NCBI GenBank assembly: GCA_016784965.1
Contig: JADHTQ010000039.1
Location: 1-44,243 of the forward strand
Length of the DNA: 44,243 bases
Direction: 5' to 3'
Source of the DNA: Bacteriovoracaceae bacterium
GTDB taxonomy: Bacteria > Bdellovibrionota > Bacteriovoracia > Bacteriovoracales > Bacteriovoracaceae
A program made the position numbers and the translations under genes. Position 1 is the first letter of the stretch. The number at the start of each line of letters is the position of its first letter. Positions 9,227 through 17,437 of this stretch are shown piece by piece. Under the pieces are notes generated by a model. That model searched no databases. It saw only the letters and a program-made list of their open reading frames with translations, and was not told where the DNA came from.

Positions 9227-9793
9227 CTATAAAAGTTTGGGTATACAACTTATGCTCTTTAATATCTTATCAATAGTGGCCCTATAGACCTTCTCATGTT
9301 TAACTCGATTTAGAGTTTTAATATGGAAAAGTTCTTTGTTACAAATAGCAAAATATGAAAATTCGACAAACTCTCCTTTGCTGAGTCTGTAACGAAATCC
9401 AATTTGATCAACAGATGTCATGTTTTCCCAGACCACACGCTTGTAGGGATAGTATTTTATTAACTTTCCCTTCATTTTATCTAGCCACTTTTGTCGCCCC
9501 TGACGATATTTGGATTGATCATTTTTTAAATCTTGAGGATCGAGCTGTATTTTTGTAATAGTTGTAGGAGTGATTGAAATAATAGGTCTTCCTCCAAATT
9601 TACTTGGACCAAGTACGGATAGGGGGAGGCCAAAGAGATTTTTTGCCGTTTGCCAATTGTTTGGAACCCACAAAAAAATATTATCTCCACCTATTTTAAA
9701 GGCCCTTTTGCCATTCATCTTTGCAGCAGTTTGTGAAATAAATAGAGGAGATAAAGAGAATATAAACATCAGTAATGTTAAATATGTTTTCAT
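9227..9793 (-). CDS. Small exported protein, first gene of the RamC-like operon
   Basis: A 188-aa protein with a signal peptide (about 1-23, SQTAA|K). The mature part (VPNNWQTAKNLFGLPLSVLGP early, then IGFRYRLSKGEFVEFSYFAI and a final VYRATIDKILKSISC) has the mixed alpha/beta look of PsbP/DUF1795-like periplasmic proteins, which I offer only as a possibility. It precedes the 581-aa gene by 15 bp and appears to be the promoter-proximal gene of a four-gene minus-strand operon ending near 5231. No function can be assigned. Confidence 0.6.
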   Translation of the reverse strand: MKTYLTLLMFIFSLSPLFISQTAAKMNGKRAFKIGGDNIFLWVPNNWQTAKNLFGLPLSVLGPSKFGGRPIISITPTTITKIQLDPQDLKNDQSKYRQGRQKWLDKMKGKLIKYYPYKRVVWENMTSVDQIGFRYRLSKGEFVEFSYFAICNKELFHIKTLNRVKHEKVYRATIDKILKSISCIPKLL

Positions 9794-9916
9794 ATGCTTT
9801 CTTTGTTTGTGACAACTCTTACAACATTATTATCGGCTAAATGCATGATAGTTTTAGGTGTTGATTGTGAATTATAAGTTTAATAATTTCAGCACGTTGG
9901 AAAACACTAAGAGTGG

Positions 9917-11908
9917 TTAAAGTGTTCCAAGTACTTGTTGAACAATTGCCTCAGGAGTTATCTTAAAATGCTCATATAGCTGATCAATTGGCGCCGATTC
10001 TCCAAAAGAATCCATCCCAATAAAAACACCGTCGTCACCGATAAATCGATGCCAGCCCATTTCAACACCCGCTTCAATGGCAATTTTTAAAGAATCATTT
10101 TGCAAGATACTGTCTCTATAACCTTGGGGTTGGGCAAAAAACAGCTCCATACAGGGAACAGAAACTACGCGTACGCCGATACCTTTGTGCTCCAACAATG
10201 CTCTGGCAGTCATTGCTATTGCTACTTCCGAACCGCTTGCATAAAGAGTTGCTTTAAATTTAGCTTGGCTTGCAACGACTTCATATGCGCCAAGTATTGA
10301 TAAATTATTTTCCTTATAAGTAACTCTATTAAAGGCCAAGCCCTGCCTGGATAGTGCTAGAATTGAGGGAGTATCTTTTGTAGAAAGTGCTATCTGCCAA
10401 CACTCCAGCGTTTCAACAGCATCTGAGGGGCGAAAAACATTTAGGCCCGGCATGGCCCGAAGGGATGCTAGATGTTCAACTGGTTGATGAGTAGGCCCAT
10501 CTTCCCCAAGACCGATGGAATCATGGGTTAAAACGTAGATTACTCTCTGCTTTGATAGTGCCGATAAGCGTATCGCTCCTCGCATATAATCTGAAAAACA
10601 CATAAAGGTTCCACCATATGGGATAAGGCCTTTATGGAGTGCAATACCATTCATGTATGCTGCCATTGCGTGCTCTCTTACACCATAGTGAATGTATCTA
10701 CCCGATGGATCTTTAGCATTTAAAACTAACGTTTCTTGTGTCTTTGTAAGGTTAGAGCCAGTTAGATCTGCTGATCCTCCAATTGTCTCAGGAGTCGTAT
10801 CATTGATCACTTCAAGCACTTCCTGTGAGGCCTTGCGAGAGGCCCAATTAGGCTTCACCTCTTGTAACTTTAGCTTGAAAGCAGCTAGTTCTTTTTCAAG
10901 TTTAGGAAGAGGTTCTCCTTTTTGGGTCCGCCAAAATTCTTCTCTAGTTAAAGAGTCTCGCTCATCGAGATTGCTCATCCACTGCTTGGCCTGATCTTTT
11001 CCATATGTTGAGGCAGTCTCCCACATTTTATACACAACATTGGGAATTTCAAACTCTTTGAAATCACACCCCAGTACACTTTTTGTTTTTATAATTTCAT
11101 CTTCACCAAGTGGTGCTCCATGACATTTAGCTGTACCGGCTTTGCTTGGTGAGCCATACCCTATCACGGTATTACAAGCAATAAGTGAAGGTTTATCTGA
11201 TTGCTGAGCAATTTTGATAGCGTCTGCAATTTGCGCATAATCATGGCCATTAATCTCTTGATAGGACCACTGGTTTGCTTCAAACCTTTTTTTCATATCC
11301 TCACTGGTGGTCAAATCAGTATTGCCATCGATACTTATGCCGTTATCATCCCAAAAGACAATTAACTTGTTTAAGCCCAGATGACCTGCAAGAGAGATGG
11401 CTTCATAGGAAACACCCTCCATAAGACAGCCGTCGCCTGCTATAACGTAAGTAAAGTGATCAACGATGTCTTTACCAAATTTTGCGGCCAAATGTTTTTC
11501 AGAAGTGGCCATTCCGCAAGCAGTGGCAATTCCTTGCCCGAGAGGGCCCGTAGTTGTTTCGATACCGGCCAGTAAGCCATATTCTGGATGACCAGCAGTT
11601 TTGCTACCTAACTGCCTAAACTGTTTAATATCATCAAGAGTTATATCCTCATACCCAGAAAGATGTAGAAGCGAGTATAGTAACATCGAGCCATGTCCGG
11701 CTGATAAAACAAAGCGATCTCTATCGGGCCAGTCTGGCTGTTGTGGATCAAATTTTAGAAATTTTTGAAAGAGAACAGTTGCAACGTCTGCCATTCCAAG
11801 TGGCATTCCGGGGTGACCTGATTTGGCCTTCTGGATTGCATCCATCGATAATACTCTCAATGCATTGGCCATTTTTTTCAGATCAATTTCTAGATCAGTG
11901 GAATTCAT
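9917..11908 (-). CDS. tkt: Transketolase
   Basis: This 663-aa thiamine-diphosphate enzyme moves two-carbon ketol units between sugar phosphates in the non-oxidative pentose phosphate pathway. It has the full family length. Recognisable parts are the N-terminal KSGHPGMPLGMAD, TTGPLGQG, the ThDP/metal motif GDGCLMEGVSYEA...DDN, the pyrimidine-domain GVREHAMAAYMNG, and SIGLGEDGPTHQPVEHLASLRAMP. The ATG has GGAGAA about 7 bases upstream. It is divergently transcribed from the 252-aa gene at 12078 and appears to be monocistronic. It looks intact and ordinary. Confidence 0.98.
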   Translation of the reverse strand: MNSTDLEIDLKKMANALRVLSMDAIQKAKSGHPGMPLGMADVATVLFQKFLKFDPQQPDWPDRDRFVLSAGHGSMLLYSLLHLSGYEDITLDDIKQFRQLGSKTAGHPEYGLLAGIETTTGPLGQGIATACGMATSEKHLAAKFGKDIVDHFTYVIAGDGCLMEGVSYEAISLAGHLGLNKLIVFWDDNGISIDGNTDLTTSEDMKKRFEANQWSYQEINGHDYAQIADAIKIAQQSDKPSLIACNTVIGYGSPSKAGTAKCHGAPLGEDEIIKTKSVLGCDFKEFEIPNVVYKMWETASTYGKDQAKQWMSNLDERDSLTREEFWRTQKGEPLPKLEKELAAFKLKLQEVKPNWASRKASQEVLEVINDTTPETIGGSADLTGSNLTKTQETLVLNAKDPSGRYIHYGVREHAMAAYMNGIALHKGLIPYGGTFMCFSDYMRGAIRLSALSKQRVIYVLTHDSIGLGEDGPTHQPVEHLASLRAMPGLNVFRPSDAVETLECWQIALSTKDTPSILALSRQGLAFNRVTYKENNLSILGAYEVVASQAKFKATLYASGSEVAIAMTARALLEHKGIGVRVVSVPCMELFFAQPQGYRDSILQNDSLKIAIEAGVEMGWHRFIGDDGVFIGMDSFGESAPIDQLYEHFKITPEAIVQQVLGTL

Positions 11909-12006
11909 GAAAAGTTCTCCTTACTTGAATACTAGGTGAGTATAAAAAGCACATTTTAGGACTTTTACAGCTTTTGCGCAATTTAAAAGTGCCAACAACT
12001 CCCAGC

Positions 12007-12043
12007 GTCAAAAATTGACTTTGAGTGCTTGTAAGTATATATA
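12007..12043 (+). promoter_or_regulatory. Sigma-70-like promoter with inverted repeat over the -35
   Basis: TTGACT (12015-12020) and TATATA (12038-12043) are separated by 17 bp, a near-consensus housekeeping promoter for the gene at 12078. The perfect inverted repeat GTCAA-AAA-TTGAC (12007-12019) overlaps the -35 box and could be an operator. Confidence 0.6.
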
Positions 12044-12077
12044 GACAAGCCACGCACACGCTTTTTATGGAGGTTCT

Positions 12078-12836
12078 ATGGTCAATGAAATTGATGAAAA
12101 AAAACTGATGCAAGAAGTTCGCGCCATGCTTAAAGGCATCTCTCTTGGATGGATCACTCGCAACTCAACAGTTAAAGAAGAGACGATTCAATTGATCAAT
12201 CGAGGAGATGATCGGAAAATTTCATCTGCCACCCTTTTAGAATTATGTAGATTGTTTTCACGAAAAGAGAGAGTTTGTGACATCGTTAATCATTTTGATG
12301 GTGAAATTCATACTGCACTTATGACTTGTTATAGCTCCTTTATGGAAAGTACACCTGCCATTGAGGTTCCCAGAGTTAAATTGACTGATTCAATTGAAAA
12401 TGACGTTGAGTATTTTGTATTTCGATGGTCAACACTTTTTGAAGGAGTCACCAAGAATTTTGTTAAAGAACAACTGGGTGAAATAGGGCTTGAGGCCATA
12501 GATAAATTAGTTGATAAAGAGGTCATTAGTATAAATGGTGATAAAATTAGAGCAGTTGAAGACTACACTATACTGGACCTAAATTTTACTAAAAGAAATG
12601 CACCTCACTTAATGAAGTTTTTCAAGCCTGAAAATATGCATAGTGGCTCAAATATTTATCTAATGGATGCAGCACATATTAACGAAGATTGCAGAAAACG
12701 AGTGCTGGGTCGATTAAAAAAGGCCGAGGATGAAAACTATGAAGATATGTGCCAGCCTGAAAGCAGGGGTTCAATAAAGCAGTTAAGCATGGTTTTTTCA
12801 GATACCATGACCTTTGGCCAGGAGGATAAAGCATGA
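12078..12836 (+). CDS. 252-aa cytoplasmic protein, possible regulator, of unknown family
   Basis: A soluble protein without signal peptide or membrane segment. Its size and the helical N-terminal third (SSATLLELCRLFSRKERVCDIV) are compatible with a DNA-binding regulator, and proteins of this general build (TIGR02147-like) are common in Bdellovibrionota, but I see no decisive helix-turn-helix and call the family unknown. The ATG has a strong GGAGG site 6 bases upstream and a near-consensus promoter. The final codons overlap the start of a 36-aa ORF in an ATGA arrangement, so the small ORF is translationally coupled. Confidence 0.65.
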   Translation: MVNEIDEKKLMQEVRAMLKGISLGWITRNSTVKEETIQLINRGDDRKISSATLLELCRLFSRKERVCDIVNHFDGEIHTALMTCYSSFMESTPAIEVPRVKLTDSIENDVEYFVFRWSTLFEGVTKNFVKEQLGEIGLEAIDKLVDKEVISINGDKIRAVEDYTILDLNFTKRNAPHLMKFFKPENMHSGSNIYLMDAAHINEDCRKRVLGRLKKAEDENYEDMCQPESRGSIKQLSMVFSDTMTFGQEDKA

Positions 12837-12943
12837 AAGCAATACTTGAGAAGCTGTCAATTTTTACAATTAACTTTTTGAATAAACTGGTTCGAGAAGG
12901 TGGTGGTGGTCCTATTCCAGATAAAGAAGAGTCCGAGGATTAG
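12833..12943 (+). CDS. 36-aa small ORF coupled to the 252-aa gene
   Basis: This short frame begins at an ATG overlapping the upstream TGA (ATGA) and has a strong AGGAGGA site 5-6 bases before it, which lies inside the upstream gene. The peptide begins MKAILEKLSIFTINFLNKLV, an amphipathic/hydrophobic stretch, followed by Arg-Glu, a GGGGP turn and an acidic tail ending KEESED. It lacks a standard signal peptide. It could be a small membrane-associated protein or a signalling peptide acting with the upstream product; that is inference. Confidence 0.55.
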   Translation: MKAILEKLSIFTINFLNKLVREGGGGPIPDKEESED

Positions 12944-12945
12944 GA

Positions 12946-13396
12946 TTACGTCGGTTTAATCAATTCGCTATGATTGGTATAAATCCATTTTTCAACATCA
13001 TCTCTAAATTCTTCAACCTCATCTTCACTTACACCTCCAACATATTCGTATTCTGCTATATTTCTTTTTTCTCGACACCTATTTAAATAATCCGAATCCA
13101 GTGCCCTACTTTCACCTAAAATATAAGGAATTGAAGCAATAGTAATATAGTGATGAGCACCTGAAATTACTCTATATCCTTCTGATCGTAAAACAATAGT
13201 ACAAAGCTTTAAAAGCTGCATTGTAAATAATACCAAACTGAGTATCCAGTGATATTTTTTTAGAATTTATGGCATCTTCATAGTCTCTATTTGCAATAGC
13301 AAATAGATCCATGATTTCAGTAGAAGAGGTCGGAACTTCTTTCAAACTTCTCTTTGAAATCTTTTGATTATCTTTGATAAAATCTTTTAAATTCAT
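12946..13396 (-). pseudogene. HEPN-domain toxin gene, frameshifted
   Basis: Two overlapping frames together make one HEPN protein of about 145 aa. The first part (13396 down to about 13200) reads MNLKDFIKDNQK...FGIIYNAAFK, and the homologous continuation KLCTIVLRSEGYR...GAHHYITI...CREKRNIAEYEYVGG lies in the +1 frame from about 13200 to 12946. Skipping one base after AAA (sequence TTTTAAAGCTTTG) restores the family consensus, including the RNxxxY-type active-site region. It overlaps the 3' end of the nucleotidyltransferase antitoxin gene by 29 bp, the usual MNT/HEPN arrangement. The shift is either a real mutation, a sequencing error or, less likely, programmed frameshifting. Confidence 0.75.
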
Positions 13397-13961
13397 CCTC
13401 TGTTCCTTTCAAAAAGATCTTTTTGCTGGTTATCAAAGACATTAAAAAATGTTTGTTTTTATCCAGGGCCTTTTTGAAATTTTCAGATTTATAAAAGTGG
13501 TGATTCATTTCCCAGGGTATTTCTGACTGAACTTTAAATAAGATATTACTAAGTTTTCTGGAACCAATTTGCCCTATGACAAAAAGATCAATGTCACTTT
13601 CAGCATGTGTCTCTCCTGAGGCAAAAGATCCAAAAATAAATGCAACGTCAATATCAGGTCTATTTTGCAAGCTTTCTTTTAAAATGGCGATCGGTCCATA
13701 GACTTTTGAAACAATTGATTTTAAATCTTCATAAAGGGGATGGGCCTCATTGGCCTTATAGTAGGTTCTATTACCATCTCGTCTTTTAAGCACTAAGTCA
13801 AAACTTTCAAGCCTTTGTAAATCTGAGTGAATTGATCTTACACTAACACCAGTGGCCCTTTCTAGTTCTCTCATATAGTACTCTTGCCCATCTTGTAAAA
13901 AGAGTTTACCTAAGATTCTAGCTCGAGATTTTGAAGAAAAGAGAAATTCTAATACATCCAA
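13368..13961 (-). CDS. HTH plus minimal nucleotidyltransferase (MNT) antitoxin
   Basis: A 197-aa protein with an N-terminal winged helix (about 1-70, YYMRELERATGVSVRSIHSDLQ) and a pol-beta-type nucleotidyltransferase domain (about 95-190). The catalytic signature GSFASGETHAESDIDLFVIG (GSx10DxD) is intact. MNT proteins neutralise the neighbouring HEPN RNase toxin by adenylylating it, in the systems studied so far. The wHTH suggests autoregulation, and palindromes lie directly upstream. The toxin partner overlaps its 3' end but is frameshifted, so the antitoxin may now be an orphan. Confidence 0.85.
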   Translation of the reverse strand: MDVLEFLFSSKSRARILGKLFLQDGQEYYMRELERATGVSVRSIHSDLQRLESFDLVLKRRDGNRTYYKANEAHPLYEDLKSIVSKVYGPIAILKESLQNRPDIDVAFIFGSFASGETHAESDIDLFVIGQIGSRKLSNILFKVQSEIPWEMNHHFYKSENFKKALDKNKHFLMSLITSKKIFLKGTEDEFKRFYQR

Positions 13962-13974
13962 TAACGATTCCTTT

Positions 13975-14002
13975 TTGTAAACAATTGTTTCTTGTTTTAC
14001 AA
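13975..14002. promoter_or_regulatory. Candidate MNT/HEPN operator palindromes
   Basis: Directly upstream of the antitoxin start is the perfect 12-bp palindrome AAACAATTGTTT (13979-13990). It is embedded in a wider imperfect pair, TTGTAAAC (13975-13982) and GTTTTACAA (13994-14002). This is the expected position for autoregulation by the winged-helix antitoxin. Confidence 0.5.
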
Positions 14003-14080
14003 CAATAATTCAAAAGTTGCAATATTTATTATTTAACAACAATTCTTTGTGAATAAATACCCCACGATTATTAGTCATTT

Positions 14081-14608
14081 TCAAGAAAAATTAAAATAAT
14101 TTTTACCAGTAAACAATTGCTCTAAAGGTAAAAGATGCATGTTTTTAGGCGACTGTGCACTGGATGGAGCAATATATTTAAATATACTGTTATCGCCACT
14201 AACTGCCCGATTTAATGTCGCAATTGTTTTGTGGTTTAAATCCATATGAATTATATTTCCATTTACTGAAACCCTGCCAGAGCTAAAACAGTCTTCTAAT
14301 TTGTGGATTGGTAAATGACCTGAAAGAGACCACAGCAAGATCAAAAGTGGCAATTCTAGCCAATGTAGATCCTCCTTTAATAACTCTTTTTTATTATCTC
14401 CCAGCTCAACACATAATACATACCGCTTACAGTGTAGCTTAACTTTTTGCATCCGGGATAGATAAACAAATTTTTCTTTGATCGTTTTGCCGATACTGCC
14501 AAGACCTATTATTTCAATTCCAGGTATCCCCTTAGAGGAATATCCAAAAATATCAACTACCTTAAAGTCGTTTAAGCACGGATAAATTGCTTTTATTCTA
14601 TCATTCAA
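14081..14608 (-). CDS. Stand-alone ComM/YifB N-terminal-like domain protein
   Basis: A 175-aa protein that resembles only the N-terminal (S5-fold, ChlI-like) domain of ComM/YifB helicases: SSKGIPGIEIIGLGSIGKTIKEK parallels the family's GLPxFxIVGLPDxAVxES, RYVLCVELGDNKKELL parallels the NLAPADLKKEG strand, and LELPLLILLWSLSG parallels FDLPIALGILAASG. The AAA+ helicase module that normally follows (Walker A, about 300 aa) is absent and there is no trace of it downstream. The start is TTG at 14608 with GGGAGG about 6 bases upstream. It is divergent from the canonical family. It may have lost catalysis and keep only a binding role. Confidence 0.6.
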   Translation of the reverse strand: MNDRIKAIYPCLNDFKVVDIFGYSSKGIPGIEIIGLGSIGKTIKEKFVYLSRMQKVKLHCKRYVLCVELGDNKKELLKEDLHWLELPLLILLWSLSGHLPIHKLEDCFSSGRVSVNGNIIHMDLNHKTIATLNRAVSGDNSIFKYIAPSSAQSPKNMHLLPLEQLFTGKNYFNFS

Positions 14609-14729
14609 TGTAACCTCCCAACTTCTTAGAATACTTACAATGGTATTTTAAAAAAGATAAGGCTAACTATTTGTTAAATTTAGGTTTTAATTTAGTTGAA
14701 TTCAAAAATTGATCGACATTTTGCAGGTT

Positions 14730-15617
14730 TTAAAATGTCATAGCATAAGTGAAAGCAACTCCAGTATCAGACTCTTTGGAAAAGATCAGACTGTTGTGCT
14801 TTTGGGCCGAGTAGATATTGGTATTTACATTATAGGCAAGAACCTTGTTAACTGAGGCAACATATCTGCCAGTTCCAGTATCTAAATCAATCTTTGTACC
14901 TAGACCAAGTGATTTTAATTCATTTGTAAGGTTCACATTAAGCTTTTTACTCTTTAAAGATGTATCAATCGTACATTTAACATAGGGACTTATGATCTGG
15001 GCCATAGCAGATCCTTGAAGTATTTTAAATTTCATTCGCATTTTTACATTCTTAGTGAAAGTGATCTTTGTATTTGGTTTGAGTGACTTCTCAATCTGTC
15101 CAATTCGAGAAATTGCTGAGCCGGGTTTAGCCTTGTCTACTCTTTTGGTAAGTCTTTGATCTAGAAATTTTATGAACTGCTTTTCAAGGTAGCGCCTTCT
15201 TTGATTTAGCGTTGGTAACTTTATTAGACCATTTCCAGATTGATTCCAGTTTCTTACATAATCATCTTGCTCTTTCCAAGTAGCTAACTGTTTTTTAATC
15301 TCCTTTAAAAGGGGATCTTCTCTGCTGTCATCTAATTGTTGAACCAAATTATCAGTAATTAGAGGAACTGTTTCTAAATCAGCGTCAGGAGTAAAGTTTG
15401 CAGGACCTCTAATGCTGGATCTTTTATTTAGTGGATTTAATAGTTTTAGTGCAGTAATCCTATCAATTTTTTTCAAGTTTATGCAGAATGCTTTATTAGG
15501 GACGCTAATCAGTAAACAGACAAATACTGCCATAAAGTGCATAAATTTTCTACGATCATTAAACGGCCGTATAAATTGTTTACATTTGCCACTGAGCTTT
15601 TTAGTACTTAACTGCAT
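14730..15617 (-). CDS. Exported protein, possibly outer-membrane or surface-associated
   Basis: A 295-aa protein with a basic N-terminus followed by a hydrophobic segment (about 26-45, FMHFMAVFVCLLISVPNKAF), i.e. a long signal peptide; an in-frame ATG at residue 26 is an alternative start, but the first ATG has GGGGGTG about 6 bases upstream. The C-terminal 120 residues look like alternating beta strands (KITFTKNVKMRMKFKIL, GVAFTYAMTF) ending in Phe, as in outer-membrane strands, though the chain is short for a full barrel. Function unknown. Confidence 0.6.
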   Translation of the reverse strand: MQLSTKKLSGKCKQFIRPFNDRRKFMHFMAVFVCLLISVPNKAFCINLKKIDRITALKLLNPLNKRSSIRGPANFTPDADLETVPLITDNLVQQLDDSREDPLLKEIKKQLATWKEQDDYVRNWNQSGNGLIKLPTLNQRRRYLEKQFIKFLDQRLTKRVDKAKPGSAISRIGQIEKSLKPNTKITFTKNVKMRMKFKILQGSAMAQIISPYVKCTIDTSLKSKKLNVNLTNELKSLGLGTKIDLDTGTGRYVASVNKVLAYNVNTNIYSAQKHNSLIFSKESDTGVAFTYAMTF

Positions 15618-15684
15618 GCTTTCACCCCCAAAACGAGTTCGTCAGTTTACATACTAATTAAATGTGCAAATTGGGTGCCACTTA

Positions 15685-16599
15685 TTAAAGAGTGCTACCG
15701 GCCTCTTCTATCAGTGATTTGAGCAATTTTTTTGTTTTTGCATTGAATTTCATCGGTTTATCACCCTCCATGGCCTTTAAGAGGGCAGTAGCGTCGAGAC
15801 TGGTCTGTTTCTTTTTAACAGATGCTTTCTTTTTTGTAGTTGCTGTCTTTTTCTTGCCTTTTTGAGCTCTTATGACTTTATTTTTATCTTTATTTGCTCT
15901 TAGCACTTTTTGCAATTCTGATCTTTTTGTGATTTCACCAGCTAAAATACTTTTTTCGATCTCCTGTTTTAAGGCTAAACCGGCGTCTAAAGCATCAAAC
16001 TCCACTAATACATATTTTTCAATTTCATATTTTTTGGCAGCCTCTTTAATCTGTGGAGATAGCTTTGCCAATATCAGACTTCTGTGTACCTCTGACTTAG
16101 AGATACCCAGAGCGGTTTGAATCTTTCTTTCTGAGGCATTAGTTGTAAGCCGATAATTTAAAATTCCATCAGCTTTATCTATATAATGTAGCTCTTCTCG
16201 AGAGGAGTTCTCGGAAAACTGGATGGCCATTAGTTCCTGCTCTGTCTTTGAATCGAGTACAAAACAGGGTGCTTTTTCCATTTTATTAATATTCATGGCC
16301 CGAAAACGTCTTTCACCACAAACCAGACGATATTTATTCAATCCACTTTTGTGTAGAACTAGTGGTTGAATCAATCCATTTGTTTGTATGTTTGCAGCCA
16401 GATCTTTAAGAGAATCATCATTAAACTTAGTTCTTACCTGCTCTTTTACATCAATATCACAAAGCTCTATCTCGCGTAGCTTAGCACCATCTAATAGCTT
16501 TTGATCACTGATTTTAAAGAAATCTTTATTAAGCTTACTGGCTATATCAATTGTTTTGCGTTGTTTTTTGGAAACTCTAGGTTCGAAATTTTTTGCCAT
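15685..16599 (-). CDS. parB: ParB/Spo0J family partition protein
   Basis: A 304-aa CTP-binding ParB-type protein that marks DNA for segregation together with ParA. The start at 16599 (MAKNFEPR) is preferred over the ATG at 16614 because GGAGAG lies about 6 bases before it. It has the N-terminal ParB/Srx domain with CGERRFRAMN and FSENSSREELHYID, then a helix-turn-helix (ERKIQTALGISKSEVHRSLILAKL), then a very basic Lys-rich linker (about 240-265) and a short C-terminal segment that may be a dimerisation region. It follows parA on the same strand, 41 bp downstream. I see no canonical parS in the window. It may be a second chromosomal or element-derived ParB rather than the main one. Confidence 0.88.
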   Translation of the reverse strand: MAKNFEPRVSKKQRKTIDIASKLNKDFFKISDQKLLDGAKLREIELCDIDVKEQVRTKFNDDSLKDLAANIQTNGLIQPLVLHKSGLNKYRLVCGERRFRAMNINKMEKAPCFVLDSKTEQELMAIQFSENSSREELHYIDKADGILNYRLTTNASERKIQTALGISKSEVHRSLILAKLSPQIKEAAKKYEIEKYVLVEFDALDAGLALKQEIEKSILAGEITKRSELQKVLRANKDKNKVIRAQKGKKKTATTKKKASVKKKQTSLDATALLKAMEGDKPMKFNAKTKKLLKSLIEEAGSTL

Positions 16600-16640
16600 A
16601 TTAACTCTCCACATCCTTGTTTTAAAAAGTTAAGTAATTT

Positions 16641-17414
16641 TTATAATTGTAAAAACTCCCATAGTTCGTTGTAGTCATTGCGACTTTTTGATCTCTTGCC
16701 AAACTTAAAAACAGGTTTTCTAAGAGATATAGATTCTTGCATTTGTACAAGGTTTCTAATTGGAGGAGTAATATTAAAAGATTGTGCCAACTCTTCCATT
16801 CGTTGCTTTTCAATATTTCTTCTCGTATTAACCATTGAGGGAATAATAGAAAATTCCATACCAGGGTTTTCAGTCTCTTTAATAATTTCAAAAGTGTCCA
16901 TCAACTCCTCAAGACCATCTATCGAGTAGTCTTGTGCCTGTGTTGGAATCAACACTCTAGTAGCTGCTACTAATGCCATAATCAACTCATCTCCAAGCAT
17001 AGGTGGAGTGTCAACTACGACATATTCATATTTTCCTACACACTCCTTAAGCCTACCTCGCAGTAGTCGCTCTTTACGTCCAGCAGTTTTACGTATTTCG
17101 CCTTCTGAAAGGATGAGAAGTTTGGACAGGTTTGCCAAGTGACGGCTTGCGGGTATTAAGTCAATCTGTTGATAGAAATCACCTTTACCGTCGGCTGGTA
17201 CGATGACATCTTCTAAAGCAACATCGCCAATCAACCACTCTGGTATGAGTGATCTTTGAATTTGAACCCCCATGGTTGTACTTAAATTTGCTTGAGAATC
17301 TAAATCGATGACCAGGATTTTATGACCTTTATTCGCCAAATAACAGGCCAATTGATAACATTGCATTGTCTTCCCGACACCGCCCTTGTTGTTGGCAACC
17401 GTAATTATTTGCAT
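16641..17414 (-). CDS. parA: ParA family ATPase
   Basis: A 257-aa deviant Walker ATPase of the ParA/MinD type. The start at 17414 (MQIITVANNKGGVGKT) is chosen because GGAGGAAC lies about 6 bases upstream; the longer frame to 17510 adds residues unlike the family. The deviant Walker A motif KGGVGKT is near the N-terminus, Walker A' is VIDLDSQANLS, and Walker B is VVVDTPPMLG. It partners with the downstream ParB. The gene is divergent from nadA across a 146-bp gap carrying repeated ATGGTAC sites, which may be a ParA/ParB operator. Confidence 0.92.
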   Translation of the reverse strand: MQIITVANNKGGVGKTMQCYQLACYLANKGHKILVIDLDSQANLSTTMGVQIQRSLIPEWLIGDVALEDVIVPADGKGDFYQQIDLIPASRHLANLSKLLILSEGEIRKTAGRKERLLRGRLKECVGKYEYVVVDTPPMLGDELIMALVAATRVLIPTQAQDYSIDGLEELMDTFEIIKETENPGMEFSIIPSMVNTRRNIEKQRMEELAQSFNITPPIRNLVQMQESISLRKPVFKFGKRSKSRNDYNELWEFLQL

Positions 17415-17437
17415 GTATTGTTCCTCCAATAAACATA

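Noticed and set aside
14081-14608. Truncated complete comM gene
   Set aside because: The reading frame ends normally and no helicase remnants lie downstream, so it is better treated as a stand-alone domain protein than as a fresh truncation.
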